A stretch of 64,000 nucleotides of DNA from Actinoallomurus spadix (GCF_024055725.1 NZ_JAMXMX010000014.1:62001-126000), one strand, 5' to 3'; counted from the stretch's first letter, positions 27,124 to 35,763 are shown. Translations and numbers: made by a program. Notes: generated by a model from the letters alone, not told the origin.

Positions 27124-27735
27124 TCATTCGGCCGGTTCCGACGCCGTTCCCGCGGCACCGGGGTCCGGGCGGTGGCCGAGCCGGAGCCCGCCGATCATCT
27201 GCTCGACGAACGCGTCGTCCTCGGGTCCGTCGCCGAGAAGCATCTTCATGAACGCGTGGTTGAAGCAGGCCCCGATCAGCAACCGGGCGGCCGCCACGCA
27301 GTCCACGTCGGCCGCGATCCGCCCGAGCCCGCGCTCCCCTTCCAGGTAGCCCGCGACCTCGGCGTACGCCGCCTGCGGCCCCAGATCATGGCTCTGGAAC
27401 ACCTGCCGGAGCCGCACGATCTGGTCGGAACTGGCGAGGATCGACACCTTCGCCGCCAGGATCTCCCGGTAGAAGGCGATCGTCGCCTGCGCGGCGGCGA
27501 AGAGGTTCCCGGCGACCTCGCCCCGGCCGACCCGCTCGCCCAGTTCCTTCATGACGCGTGCGAAGACGGGGAGACGGTCCTGCAGGAGGGCCAGGTAGAG
27601 CGTCACCGCGGACGGGTCGGACCCGGGCGGGGCGGGCCGCAGGATGTCGGCGGCCGCCCCGAGCACCTGATGTCGTACGGCGTCGCCGTGTCCGCTCGCC
27701 GACGGGGACCACGCCGATCGATCATCGGTTCCCAT
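27124..27735 (-). CDS. TetR-like protein with a degenerate or missing helix-turn-helix
   Basis: The 203-aa product resembles TetR ligand-binding domains from about residue 60 onward: LFAAAQATIAFYREILAAKVSILASSDQIVRLRQV and AARLLIGACFNHAFMKMLLG. The N-terminus has HQVLGAAADIL directly followed by a Pro/Gly-rich stretch and VTLYLALLQDRLP. About 15 residues that normally hold HTH helices 2 and 3 are absent. It may be a non-DNA-binding remnant or an atypical regulator. Its end lies 21 bp from the tryptophanase stop codon, in convergent orientation. Confidence 0.6.
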   Translation of the reverse strand: MGTDDRSAWSPSASGHGDAVRHQVLGAAADILRPAPPGSDPSAVTLYLALLQDRLPVFARVMKELGERVGRGEVAGNLFAAAQATIAFYREILAAKVSILASSDQIVRLRQVFQSHDLGPQAAYAEVAGYLEGERGLGRIAADVDCVAAARLLIGACFNHAFMKMLLGDGPEDDAFVEQMIGGLRLGHRPDPGAAGTASEPAE

Positions 27736-27932
27736 GACGCATAAGGATCTTGTGGGATCCCTGCCCCGTCAACGAAAACGCTCCAACGCCGCCGAAGTGA
27801 GAGCCTGATCGGCATGCCGTCCGAAGCAGGGCCGAGGAGCTCCTCACCTGGCTCGGGGCCTGAGCGCGGCTGAGTTCGCCGTCGTGGTCCCGGCGGTCGC
27901 TCAGATCCTGGAAGTCTCCCACCTTCGCCTGT

Positions 27933-28655
27933 TCACTTCGGTTGTTCGAGTCCCAATGATCTGATCAGGTCGATCATCTCAGCGCGGTACAGCTTGGCGG
28001 GCTCGTGTGTCTGCGGGCCAAGGTGCCCGTAGGTCTCCAGGGCGATCAGGCCATGCATGCGACCCCAGACACGGAGGGCTAGGGCGAGGGCCGCGGGTGG
28101 CAGGTCGGGGAAGGCGTCCCGGACCGTGGCCACCAAGGTGGGGGCGAAATCGGACCATTGGTGATCGCCGCCGGCCTGCAGGGACTGGGAATGCGGCCAG
28201 GTCGCCGCGACCAGCCCGGTCAGCCCCAGGCACGCCCGCTTGGCCGCTTCGGGAGCCGGCCCGCCCTCAGGCGCCTGGTATCCGGCGACCGGATCCCCGT
28301 AGATGAGCCGGAACCCTTGCGGGTTGGCCAGCGCCCACTCACGTATGGCCTGCCCCCAGGCGAGGATCCGGTTGGCCGCGTCGTCCGGCCGGCAGGCGTC
28401 CCGGGCGGCCTCCACCTGGTCCATCAGCGATGTGTAGACGTCGTTGATCAACGTCGTGATCAACGCGTCACGAGTCTCGAAGTAGCTGTAGATCGCGCTG
28501 CCGCTCATTCCCATCTCGCGGGCGATCGCCCGCAGGGAGATGGCGTCCGCGCCGCCGTCGGCCATGAGCTTGAGGGCGATCGCCTTGATCTCCGCGGTGG
28601 TCTGCGCCCTCAGTCGCGCCCGTCTTCCGGGTACCTGCTCGTCCACGCTTGACAC
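27933..28655 (-). CDS. TetR/AcrR-family repressor
   Basis: The 240-aa protein has an intact N-terminal HTH (residues 18-65: TTAEIKAIALKLMADGGADAISLRAIAREMGMSGSAIYSYF) and a TetR_C_13-like ligand domain with EWALANPQGFRLIYGDPVAGY. It is divergent from the quinone oxidoreductase gene 88 bp away, which is the probable target. The start is a GTG at 28655, with an alternative GTG three codons later. GTAC-containing repeats lie between the two genes. Confidence 0.9.
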   Translation of the reverse strand: MSSVDEQVPGRRARLRAQTTAEIKAIALKLMADGGADAISLRAIAREMGMSGSAIYSYFETRDALITTLINDVYTSLMDQVEAARDACRPDDAANRILAWGQAIREWALANPQGFRLIYGDPVAGYQAPEGGPAPEAAKRACLGLTGLVAATWPHSQSLQAGGDHQWSDFAPTLVATVRDAFPDLPPAALALALRVWGRMHGLIALETYGHLGPQTHEPAKLYRAEMIDLIRSLGLEQPK

Positions 28656-28670
28656 CTTACACCGCTCCAG

Positions 28671-28722
28671 TACAGTACGGCGCTATGAAGGCTGAACAGT
28701 GCACGGAAATTGAACGCCGTAC
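28671..28722. promoter_or_regulatory. Candidate TetR operator region with GTAC repeats
   Basis: The intergenic gap holds AGTAC-AGTAC at 28669-28678, forming a GTAC-A-GTAC palindrome. It also holds a widely spaced inverted pair GTACGGCG (28675-28682) and CGCCGTAC (28715-28722). Such GTAC-centred elements are typical of TetR operators between divergent genes. Confidence 0.45.
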
Positions 28723-28743
28723 AAGAAATGGGATGGGGCGCTG

Positions 28744-29736
28744 ATGAACGCCAAGGTGGTGCTGTTCGACGAGCTGGGCGGGCCTGAGGTGCTGCGCCTG
28801 GAACAGGTGCGACTCGATGAGCCCGGCGAGGGCGAGGTACAGGTCCGGATCGACGCGATAGGACTGAACCGGGCCGAGGCGCTGTTCCGCTCGGGCGGGT
28901 ACTACTACCAGCCGACGCTGCCCGCCTCACGAATCGGCACGGAGGCCGCCGGCGTGGTGGAGGCCGTCGGGCCGGGTGTGGAGGGATTCTCTCCTGGGGA
29001 CGCGGTCAGTGTTCTGGCCACCGGCATCGACATGTCGACCAACGGCGTCTACGGGGACCGGGTCAACGTTGCCGCCCGCAGCCTGCTGCGACGGCCGGAC
29101 TCGGTGGACGCGGTCACCGGCGCCGCCGTGTGGCTGTCCTATCTCACCGCCTACGGTGCCCTGATCGAGGTCGGCCGGATGAGACCCGGCGATGAGGTGG
29201 TGATCACCGCCGCCTCCAGTAGCGTCGGTATGGCGGCCATCCAGCTCGCCAACCACATCGGCGCAGTCCCCATCGCCGTCACCCGCACCGCCGCCAAGGC
29301 CGACCGGCTGATGCGGGCCGGAGCCGCACATGTCCTGGCGATGGACGAGGACGACCTGGTGAAGCGCGTAGCGATGCTCACCTCGGGCCGAGGTGCCCGG
29401 CTGGTCTTCGACTCCGTCGGCGGCCCCGGCCTGGCCGGCGTCGCCCGCGCCGTCACCCGAGACGGCATGCTGATCGTTTACGGATGGCTCGATCCGCGCC
29501 CTGCCCCGCTACCGATGAACTGGCCGCTCAACATCTTCGGGTTCGGCCTCAATGTCGTCACCGACGACCCGGCTGCTCTGCGGCGCGGCGAGGCGTTCAT
29601 CAACGCCGGCCTGCGCAGCGGCGTCCTGGCCCCGGTGATCGACGCCACCTTCGACCTGGCCGACATCGCCGACGCCCACCGCCACATGGAGGCGAACGGC
29701 CAACTCGGCAAGATCGTCGTCACCGTCCGCCACTGA
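28744..29736 (+). CDS. Zinc-independent quinone oxidoreductase (MDR family)
   Basis: The 330-aa protein has the MDR layout: a GroES-like N-terminal domain (VQVRIDAIGLNRAEALFRSG), GTEAAGVVEAVGPGV, and a Rossmann domain with VVITAASSSVGMAAIQLAN that binds NADPH. The zinc-binding cysteines of true alcohol dehydrogenases are absent. It should reduce quinones or enals. GGATGGGG lies upstream of the ATG at 28744. It is probably repressed by the divergent TetR protein. Confidence 0.9.
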   Translation: MNAKVVLFDELGGPEVLRLEQVRLDEPGEGEVQVRIDAIGLNRAEALFRSGGYYYQPTLPASRIGTEAAGVVEAVGPGVEGFSPGDAVSVLATGIDMSTNGVYGDRVNVAARSLLRRPDSVDAVTGAAVWLSYLTAYGALIEVGRMRPGDEVVITAASSSVGMAAIQLANHIGAVPIAVTRTAAKADRLMRAGAAHVLAMDEDDLVKRVAMLTSGRGARLVFDSVGGPGLAGVARAVTRDGMLIVYGWLDPRPAPLPMNWPLNIFGFGLNVVTDDPAALRRGEAFINAGLRSGVLAPVIDATFDLADIADAHRHMEANGQLGKIVVTVRH

Positions 29737-29741
29737 GGAGA

Positions 29742-30842
29742 TCAGTCAACGGGGTGGGCCGGGGCCGGCAGGTAGGTTCCGCCGCACGCCTCGGCCAGCG
29801 ACGGGCCGAACAGGGCGGCCGGCGTGTACGCTCCGGGCCGGCCTTCGCCGGACAGCAGGCGGCGCGCCACCTCGGCCGGGACCGCGCCGGTGAATTCCTG
29901 CGCCTCCCCGACGCGCAGCCAGCCCTCCTGGACGGTGCCGTCGGCCCACTCAAGGCGCGCGCGTCCCCAGGAGTGCGGGCGTGGCCGCGGACGGGCCTTG
30001 ACCTGCACCTGGGCCAGCCGGCGCCGGGCGAAGCTCCGCACCCGGGAGCTGGCCAGCAGCGCGGTGGCCGGCGGCAGGAGCACCCGCATCAGCGGTGAGG
30101 CGGGTGCCTCGCTGGACGCGGCGACGACGTCGGGCGCCCCGCTGGCCCGCTGGGCCGCGACCAGCTCGCCGAGCGGGAGGCTCGCGGTGGTGACCCGCTC
30201 GCCGTCGGGCAGCACGAGCCGGGCCGGTTCGCCGCCGATGGGTGCCGGTGCGAGCCGGCCGTCCCGGTAACGACGGCCCCCGTACCGGCGGCCGCCCTCG
30301 ACCCCGGGGAGTCCCTCGACGAGGGAGGCGGCGAGCGCCTCGCCGAGCCGCCCGGCGGCCATCTCCATCGAGGGCACCATGTCGACCCGTACCCGCACCG
30401 GTGCCGGACGGCCCGCGCACAGGCCGACCACCACGCTCTCGGTGGCCGTGACGCCGAACCCGGCCCCGGTCACCAGGGACCGCCCCGCGTCCGAAGCCGC
30501 CTCGTGCAGGCCGAGCACGCCGGTCACCGCGGCCACGTCGTTGGCCAGGTCGACGTAGTCGCCGACGGCCAGGCAGGCCCGCGTGATCGGCGGCGCGGTC
30601 ACGGTGAACGGCCCGACCGTGTTGACCACCACGGCCGGCCCCTGCCGCCGGATCTCGTCGGCCATCGCTTCGACCGAGGGGGCGACCACCGTGCGCGCGC
30701 CGTCGACCCGCGCCGCCGCGTCGTCCAGCCGCTCGGCGTGCCGGCCGACCAGCACCGGAGCCATTCCCCGGGGGACCAGCTGCGCCGCGATCGCCTGGCC
30801 GCTGCGGCCGCTGCCGCCCAGAATCCAGACCTCTCCGCCCAT
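29742..30842 (-). CDS. Saccharopine-dehydrogenase-like NAD(P)-binding oxidoreductase
   Basis: The 366-aa protein starts with EVWILGGSGRSGQAIAAQL, a Rossmann dinucleotide fold. VVNTVGPF and YVDLANDVAAVTG follow, as in the saccharopine dehydrogenase / trans-acting enoyl reductase group. The substrate is unknown. The ATG at 30842 is supported by GAGAGGAAGAGG close upstream; a start 14 codons earlier would overlap the operator region. It is divergent from a TetR gene, with two strong palindromic operators between them. Confidence 0.87.
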   Translation of the reverse strand: MGGEVWILGGSGRSGQAIAAQLVPRGMAPVLVGRHAERLDDAAARVDGARTVVAPSVEAMADEIRRQGPAVVVNTVGPFTVTAPPITRACLAVGDYVDLANDVAAVTGVLGLHEAASDAGRSLVTGAGFGVTATESVVVGLCAGRPAPVRVRVDMVPSMEMAAGRLGEALAASLVEGLPGVEGGRRYGGRRYRDGRLAPAPIGGEPARLVLPDGERVTTASLPLGELVAAQRASGAPDVVAASSEAPASPLMRVLLPPATALLASSRVRSFARRRLAQVQVKARPRPRPHSWGRARLEWADGTVQEGWLRVGEAQEFTGAVPAEVARRLLSGEGRPGAYTPAALFGPSLAEACGGTYLPAPAHPVD

Positions 30843-30870
30843 GTCCTCTTCCTCTCCGCCGTCACCACGG

Positions 30871-30891
30871 TGATGACATGTCATGTCATCA
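30871..30891. promoter_or_regulatory. TetR operator 1, perfect 21-bp palindrome
   Basis: The arms TGATGACATG and CATGTCATCA are exact reverse complements around a single central base. The site is 29 bases upstream of the saccharopine-dehydrogenase-like gene, in the divergent gap with a TetR gene. A near-identical second site lies 31 bp away, about three helical turns centre to centre. Confidence 0.88.
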
Positions 30892-30901
30892 GACTAGCCG
30901 A

Positions 30902-30922
30902 TGATGACACGCCATGTCATCA
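30902..30922. promoter_or_regulatory. TetR operator 2, 21-bp palindrome with one mismatch
   Basis: The arms TGATGACACG and CATGTCATCA differ from operator 1 at one position besides the centre. The site ends 13 bases before the TetR start codon and probably mediates autorepression. The 31-bp centre spacing from operator 1 puts the two sites on the same face of the helix. Confidence 0.85.
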
Positions 30923-30935
30923 CTAGACTGACCCC

Positions 30936-31535
30936 ATGAGCAGATGGCGGCCGGACGCGCGCGAGCGCCTCCAGCGGGCGGCGCTGGAACTGTTCGTCGA
31001 GCAGGGGTTCGCCGCGACGACCGTGCCCGAGATCACCGCCCGGGCGGGCCTGACCACGAGGACCTTCTTCCGTCACTTCGCCGACAAGCGCGAGGTGCTG
31101 TTCGCCGAGGACGAGTTCCCCCAGCTGGCCGCCCGGCTGCTGGCCGACGCGCCGGGGTCGATGGACCCGATCACGGTGCTCGTGGAAGGCCTGCGCGCCG
31201 TGACCGAGACCCGGTTCGACGGGCGGCGAGCCGAGATCCGGCAGTTGCGCGCCATCGTCCGGTCCGACGACGGCCTGCGCGAGCGCGACCTGCGCAAGCG
31301 CGCCGCCATGCGGGAGGCGATCAAGGAGGGCTTCGAACGCCGCGGCCTGGCCCCGCTGACCGCGGCCGTGCTCGCCGACACCGGCGTCACCGTGCTCGCC
31401 GTGGCGCTCGACGAGTGGCTGGACCGAGACGACGAGTGCTCCCTGTTCGAGATCGCCCTGGAGGCCCTGGAGGCGCTGCGGGCGGCCCTGGCCGTAGGCC
31501 CGGTCACCACCACCGATCGCGCTCCGGCTCAGTAG
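30936..31535 (+). CDS. TetR/AcrR-family repressor
   Basis: The 199-aa protein has a clear HTH (ERLQRAALELFVEQGFAATTVPEITARAGLTTRTFFRHF, residues 9-47) and a typical all-helical ligand domain. It is preceded by two tandem 21-bp palindromes, which are almost certainly its operators. They would control itself and the divergent saccharopine-dehydrogenase-like gene. Its last 7 bp overlap the end of the convergent NAD(P)-binding gene. Confidence 0.92.
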   Translation: MSRWRPDARERLQRAALELFVEQGFAATTVPEITARAGLTTRTFFRHFADKREVLFAEDEFPQLAARLLADAPGSMDPITVLVEGLRAVTETRFDGRRAEIRQLRAIVRSDDGLRERDLRKRAAMREAIKEGFERRGLAPLTAAVLADTGVTVLAVALDEWLDRDDECSLFEIALEALEALRAALAVGPVTTTDRAPAQ

Positions 31536-32173
31536 CCGACGGTGAAACGTGTCCGGTGGTGGCGGGGGTGCTCGGCCTCGTCGAGGAGTGCCACGGCGAA
31601 GTCCTCCATGGAGATCCGGGACTCCCCTCCGGCGTCGACGAGCAGTTCGTCGGCACCGAGGCGGTACGCGCCGGTGCGCTCGCCCGGCTCCAGCAGCGCC
31701 GGCGGGCTCAGGTAGGCCCAGTCGACGCCGGTCGCGGCCCGGCAGGCCGCGAGCTGATCGGCGCACGCGAGCGCGATGGCCCGCAGCCCGGCGGGGAAGC
31801 CCGGTTCCTCAACCAGGGTCAGTCCCCCGGTGCCGGGCACGGTCAGGGTGGCGGCGCCGCCGACGACGAGCAGCCGGACGCCCGTTCCGGCGAGGCCGGC
31901 CAGCAGCGTCTTCGCGACCGTGACGAGCTCCGGCTCGCCGCCGGGCGCGGGACGGGTCGCGGTGATCACGACGTCCTGGCCGGCGGCGAGGCGGGCCACG
32001 TCCTCGGCGTTCCGGGCGTCGGCGGCACGAACGCGGGCGCCCGCGGGCGGCTCCGCGAACCGGGCCGGGTCGCGGACGACGGCGGTGACCTCGTGGCCCC
32101 GGGACAGCGCCTCGGCGACGACGCGGCGTCCGACGGCCCCCGCCGCTCCGAACACGGTGACGCGCATGGTCAT
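31529..32173 (-). CDS. NAD(P)H-binding epimerase-like protein
   Basis: The 214-aa atypical short-chain dehydrogenase has VTVFGAAGAVGRRVVAEAL as its nucleotide fold and VVITATRP ending the third strand. LLVVGGAATL and DWAYLSPPALLEPG follow, as in NmrA/YwnB-like proteins that bind NAD(P) and act as redox sensors or reductases. The ATG at 32173 overlaps the upstream transporter stop codon as ATGA; an ATG at 32167 has better spacing from AAGGAG. It is co-transcribed with the transporter and probably controlled by the divergent MarR protein. Confidence 0.85.
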   Translation of the reverse strand: MTMRVTVFGAAGAVGRRVVAEALSRGHEVTAVVRDPARFAEPPAGARVRAADARNAEDVARLAAGQDVVITATRPAPGGEPELVTVAKTLLAGLAGTGVRLLVVGGAATLTVPGTGGLTLVEEPGFPAGLRAIALACADQLAACRAATGVDWAYLSPPALLEPGERTGAYRLGADELLVDAGGESRISMEDFAVALLDEAEHPRHHRTRFTVGY

Positions 32174-33108
32174 GCACTCCTTCTCACGGTGGCGGCGGGT
32201 GCCGGTACGGCCCGGCGGCGCGGCCCGCCGGACCACTGGCCGGCGAGTGTGCCGCCGAGGGCCAGCGTCATGCCGAGCAGTTGCAGGGGCGTGAGGGCCT
32301 GGCCGAGCGCGGCCCAGCCGATGACCGCCGCGGACAGCGGGCTGAGCAGCGGGAGGAAGGCCGCCGAGGTCGCGGGAAGGCGGGACAGGCCGCGGAACCA
32401 CACCCAGTACGCGGCGGCCGTGCCGACCGCCCCGAGGTAGAGGTAACCGCCGACGGCGGGCCCGTCGAGGGCCGGCGGCGGTCCCTCGACGAACGCGGTC
32501 AACGGCACCAGCAGCAGGCCGCCTGCGGTGAGCTGCCAGGCGGTGAGGCCGAGCGGGCCGACGCCCTCGGGGCGGCCCCAGCGCTTGGTGAGGACCGTGC
32601 CCGCGGCCATCGACGCGGCCCCGGCGAGCCCGGCGAGCAGGCCGAGGACGTCCATCCGCGCGTCGGCGCGCAGGACGACGAGGCCCACTCCGGCGAGTCC
32701 CGTCAGGGCGGCCAGCAGCTTGCGGACGGTGGGTCGCTCGGTCAGCAGCAGAGCGGCGAACGCGAGAACGAACAGCGGGCCCACCGCGCCCAGCACGGCC
32801 GCGATGCCCCCGGGCAGCCGGTAGGCGGCCAGGAACAGCAGGGGGAAGAACGCTCCGATGTTGAGCAGGCCGAGGACGGCGGCCCGCCACCACCAGGCAC
32901 CGCGGGGCAGCACCCGGGTCGCGGCGAGGAGGACCAGACCGGCCGGCAACGCCCGCATCGCCGCGGTGAACAGCGGCCGGCCGGGCGGCAGGAACTCGGT
33001 GGTGACGGCGTAGGTCGACCCCCACGTGAGGGGGGTGAGCGCCGTGAGCGCCAGGTCGCGGACGCCCTGCGGGACGGAGACGCCGCGCCGGGCCGTGAGG
33101 ACGGCCAT
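32170..33108 (-). CDS. EamA-family (DMT) transporter
   Basis: The 312-aa protein has ten hydrophobic segments in two homologous halves, each an EamA repeat (LTPLTWGSTYAVTTEFLPPG opens the first, AGAASMAAGTVLTKRWG the second). Family members export amino acids, nucleosides or drugs. It forms a coupled pair with the NAD(P)-binding gene. The divergent gap of 107 bp to the MarR gene contains palindromes fitting MarR operators, so expression is probably inducible. Confidence 0.9.
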   Translation of the reverse strand: MAVLTARRGVSVPQGVRDLALTALTPLTWGSTYAVTTEFLPPGRPLFTAAMRALPAGLVLLAATRVLPRGAWWWRAAVLGLLNIGAFFPLLFLAAYRLPGGIAAVLGAVGPLFVLAFAALLLTERPTVRKLLAALTGLAGVGLVVLRADARMDVLGLLAGLAGAASMAAGTVLTKRWGRPEGVGPLGLTAWQLTAGGLLLVPLTAFVEGPPPALDGPAVGGYLYLGAVGTAAAYWVWFRGLSRLPATSAAFLPLLSPLSAAVIGWAALGQALTPLQLLGMTLALGGTLAGQWSGGPRRRAVPAPAATVRRSA

Positions 33109-33129
33109 ATCGATCCCTCCTGATTGATA

Positions 33130-33145
33130 ATCTCAACGTTGAGAT
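33130..33145. promoter_or_regulatory. MarR operator, perfect 16-bp palindrome ATCTCAAC-GTTGAGAT
   Basis: A perfect palindrome centred on AACGTT lies 22 bp upstream of the DMT transporter start, in the gap with the MarR gene. Length and symmetry are typical of MarR sites. A related site with the same AACGTTGAGAT half lies at 33179-33191. Confidence 0.85.
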
Positions 33146-33178
33146 AACAGCACGCATCGATGTTCAACGTCAAGTAGA

Positions 33179-33191
33179 TCAACGTTGAGAT
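33179..33191. promoter_or_regulatory. Second MarR site, TCAACGTTGA core
   Basis: A 10-bp palindromic core TCAACGTTGA continues into GAT on one side, matching the right half of the 33130 operator. It lies 25 bp before the MarR start codon. An imperfect half-site TTCAACGTCAA lies between the two at 33163-33173. Confidence 0.65.
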
Positions 33192-33215
33192 TGTTTTTGT
33201 TGAGAGGAGTGACCG

Positions 33216-33716
33216 ATGAGCGACGCGGTGGACGAGATCCTCGGCCAGTGGGCACGGGAACGGCCCGACATGGATGTCTGGCCGATGGGGATCATCGGCC
33301 GGATCAAGCGGCTGTCGCGGATCGTGGACCGGGAGCTGAAGGACTTCTTCGCCGGCCACGGGCTGGAGCAATGGGAGTTCGACGTGCTCGCCACCCTGCG
33401 CCGCTCCGGCCCGCCGTACACGCTGACGGCCGGGGCGCTCAACCGCGCCGCGATGGTGACCTCCGGGGCGATCACCAACCGGATCGACCGGCTCGCGGCG
33501 AAGGGCCTCGTGGAGCGGGTGCCCGACGAGCAGGACCGCAGGTCGGTACGGGTCCGGCTGACCGAGCGGGGCCGGGCGCTGGTCGACGAGATCGTCGGGC
33601 TCCACGTCGCGAACGAGGCCCGGCTGCTCTCCTCCCTGAGTCCCGAACGGAGGACGGAGCTGGCGGGCCTCCTGCGCGACCTGCTCGACTCCCTCGGCGA
33701 CACCTCGATCCGGTGA
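33216..33716 (+). CDS. MarR-family regulator
   Basis: The 166-aa protein has the MarR winged helix: FDVLATLRRSGPPYTLTAGALNRAAMVTSGAITNRIDRLAAKGLVERVPDEQDRRSVRVRLTERG, with the wing DEQDRRS. Helices at both ends form the dimer interface. GAGAGGAGTGACCG precedes the ATG. It probably represses itself and the divergent exporter pair, releasing DNA when a small-molecule ligand binds. Confidence 0.93.
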   Translation: MSDAVDEILGQWARERPDMDVWPMGIIGRIKRLSRIVDRELKDFFAGHGLEQWEFDVLATLRRSGPPYTLTAGALNRAAMVTSGAITNRIDRLAAKGLVERVPDEQDRRSVRVRLTERGRALVDEIVGLHVANEARLLSSLSPERRTELAGLLRDLLDSLGDTSIR

Positions 33717-33867
33717 GCCGCCCATGCGCGTCCACGCGTTCGGTGATCATGGAACCGACGTCGCCCGGCGCCGGATCGCCGAGATCGCCGGACAGGTCTG
33801 ACCCGGCGTCACGTCCGGTCGAGTACGGGGCGCCGGCCTGCCGGGCGGCGCCCCGCTCGGACTTCCG

Positions 33868-35763
33868 TCAGTGCCGGGCCTTCAGCGTGACGGTGACCTT
33901 CTTCGGGGCCCTGACGCGCTTGGCCGCGCTCTTCTTGACCTTCGGCTGCGGGCGCAGGCCCGCGGTGAGCTTCGACAGCGCCGACGGGGCCGCCGTGGAC
34001 CGTACGGCAGGGGTGTCCGCCGGGTTGACGCCGACGCCCAGACTCATGACGCCGGTCAGGTTCATCGCGTTGTTCGCCGAGCTCGACGGCAGGCCCATCA
34101 TCTGGTTGATCACGCCGTCGAGGATCGAGGCGGGGCCGCAGCCCTTGGCCGCGGGAACCGCGATCTTGTTGTTGATCTGCACGGGGTAGGGCGTCCAGCC
34201 GAGCGCCGGGTCGCCGGCCCCGCCCGGCACGAGGATGGCCGGGGTCAGGCTCGCGGTGATCGGGCCGATGACGCAGGAGGAGCCGAGCAGCTGGTTGTTC
34301 AGGTGGACGTTGAGCTTCGCCGTCGCCTCGATCCCGCCCGGACCGAGCTGAACGGTGATCGGCGCCGCCAGCGACTGCGTCACGGTGAGCCGGTTGACCG
34401 GCAGCAGCGCCGCCGGGGTCTTGCCCAGGACGGTGCCGACCAGCGGAAGCTGCCCGATCAGACCACCGGGCACCTCGACGGGCTGCGACACGAACTGGTT
34501 CCCCATGACCGGCGGGTTGAGGACGCTGCCCGGGCCGAGGGAGGAGATGTAGCCGGTGACGCGGATCGCGTTCGGCGGCAGGGTCAGGGCGAAGCTGCCG
34601 ATCTTGACGCTGCCGCCCGAGGTGACCTGGGTCTGGCAGGCGTGGTTCTGCGGGCACTGCGCCTGGAACTTCGCGGCGACCTGGGGCATGCTGCCGTGCG
34701 CCACCGGCGGGACGGCGGGGTGCGGTGCTCCGGCCGGCGGCGCGGCCGGGTCGAGGCTGCCGACGGCGCCCTTGCCGGCCTCGGTGAACCAGAGCCTCCC
34801 GCCCGGGCCGGACGCGATCCGCATCGGCGCGGACAGCGTGGCGGGCAGCGGATACTCGCTGACGGCGCCGGAGCCGGGGTCGAGGCTGGCGATGTTGCTG
34901 GCGGCGGCCTCGGTGAACCAGATCTGCCGGTCGGGGCCGACGGTGATGCCGATGGGCGCCGAGTCGGCGGTGTTCACCGGGTACTCGTCGATGCCGCCGG
35001 TCGCCGGGTCGAGCCGGCCGATCATTCCGACGCCGGGTTCGGTGAACCACAGGGCGCCATCGGGGCCCGTGACGATCCCGCCGAGGGCCGGCGATCCGCT
35101 GCCCGCGGACGGCGGGTAGGAGGCGGTGACGGCGCCGGACGCCGGGTCGAGCCGGCCGATGGACCCGTCCGTGCCCGTGTACCAGACCGCGCCGTCCGGG
35201 CCGGCCGCGAGGCCGTACACGCTCGCGCCCGCGGTGGCGTACACGGTGACGGTGCCCGAGGAGGTGATCCGGCCGATCGCCGGCGCCGCGCCCCCGCCGA
35301 ACCACATCGCGCCGCCGGGCCCGGCGACGATGTCGGTCAGCCTGCCGCCCGCGAAGTTGACGTCGCCGGTGGTGGGGACCTCGAACAGGGTGGTCTTCCC
35401 CGTCGCGGGGTCGGCGTAGCCGACCCGCGGGACGTCGACGGAGGAGTCGGTGAACCACAGGCGGCCGCCCGGTCCGGCGGCCATCCCGTCGGCCGCGCCC
35501 TGGGTCTTGGCCGAGTTGGCGGGCAGGGCGTACTCCTTGACCTTGCCGGCCGAGTCGACCCTCCCCAGCCCTCCGGCGTTCTCGGCGAACCAGACGCTGC
35601 CGCCCGGGCCCGCGGCCAGGCCCGCCGGGGCGACGTCGGACACGGGCAGCGCGACCTCGGTCACGCCGGCGGCGGCACCGGCGGGCGAGGCCGGGCCGAG
35701 AGCGACCGCGCCGAGCAGGGCCGCCGACGCGACCATCCCCGCGCGCACACCACGATGGCGCAT
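33868..35763 (-). CDS. Secreted seven-bladed beta-propeller protein, virginiamycin-B-lyase-like, copy 1
   Basis: The 631-aa protein has a signal peptide ending near SPAGAAAG (residue 33). Seven propeller blades carry GPGG/GPDG-xxWF signatures (VWFAE, LWFTD, MWFGG, VWYTG, LWFTE, IWFTE, LWFTE). A C-terminal domain of about 210 residues with paired cysteines (ACQTQV, SSCVIGPI, KGCGP) and a Lys/Arg-rich tail follow. True streptogramin lyases need catalytic histidines, and the propeller has none, so lyase activity is doubtful. AGGAGG lies 7 bases before the ATG. Copy 2 is at 36663-38411, with a near-identical promoter. Confidence 0.88.
   Translation of the reverse strand: MRHRGVRAGMVASAALLGAVALGPASPAGAAAGVTEVALPVSDVAPAGLAAGPGGSVWFAENAGGLGRVDSAGKVKEYALPANSAKTQGAADGMAAGPGGRLWFTDSSVDVPRVGYADPATGKTTLFEVPTTGDVNFAGGRLTDIVAGPGGAMWFGGGAAPAIGRITSSGTVTVYATAGASVYGLAAGPDGAVWYTGTDGSIGRLDPASGAVTASYPPSAGSGSPALGGIVTGPDGALWFTEPGVGMIGRLDPATGGIDEYPVNTADSAPIGITVGPDRQIWFTEAAASNIASLDPGSGAVSEYPLPATLSAPMRIASGPGGRLWFTEAGKGAVGSLDPAAPPAGAPHPAVPPVAHGSMPQVAAKFQAQCPQNHACQTQVTSGGSVKIGSFALTLPPNAIRVTGYISSLGPGSVLNPPVMGNQFVSQPVEVPGGLIGQLPLVGTVLGKTPAALLPVNRLTVTQSLAAPITVQLGPGGIEATAKLNVHLNNQLLGSSCVIGPITASLTPAILVPGGAGDPALGWTPYPVQINNKIAVPAAKGCGPASILDGVINQMMGLPSSSANNAMNLTGVMSLGVGVNPADTPAVRSTAAPSALSKLTAGLRPQPKVKKSAAKRVRAPKKVTVTLKARH

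Noticed and set aside
27736-27932. Coding-like scrap between the two TetR-type genes (LSAAEFAVVVPAVAQILEV)
   Set aside because: It is too short, has stop codons on both sides and has no recognisable family. A transposase remnant was considered but cannot be supported.
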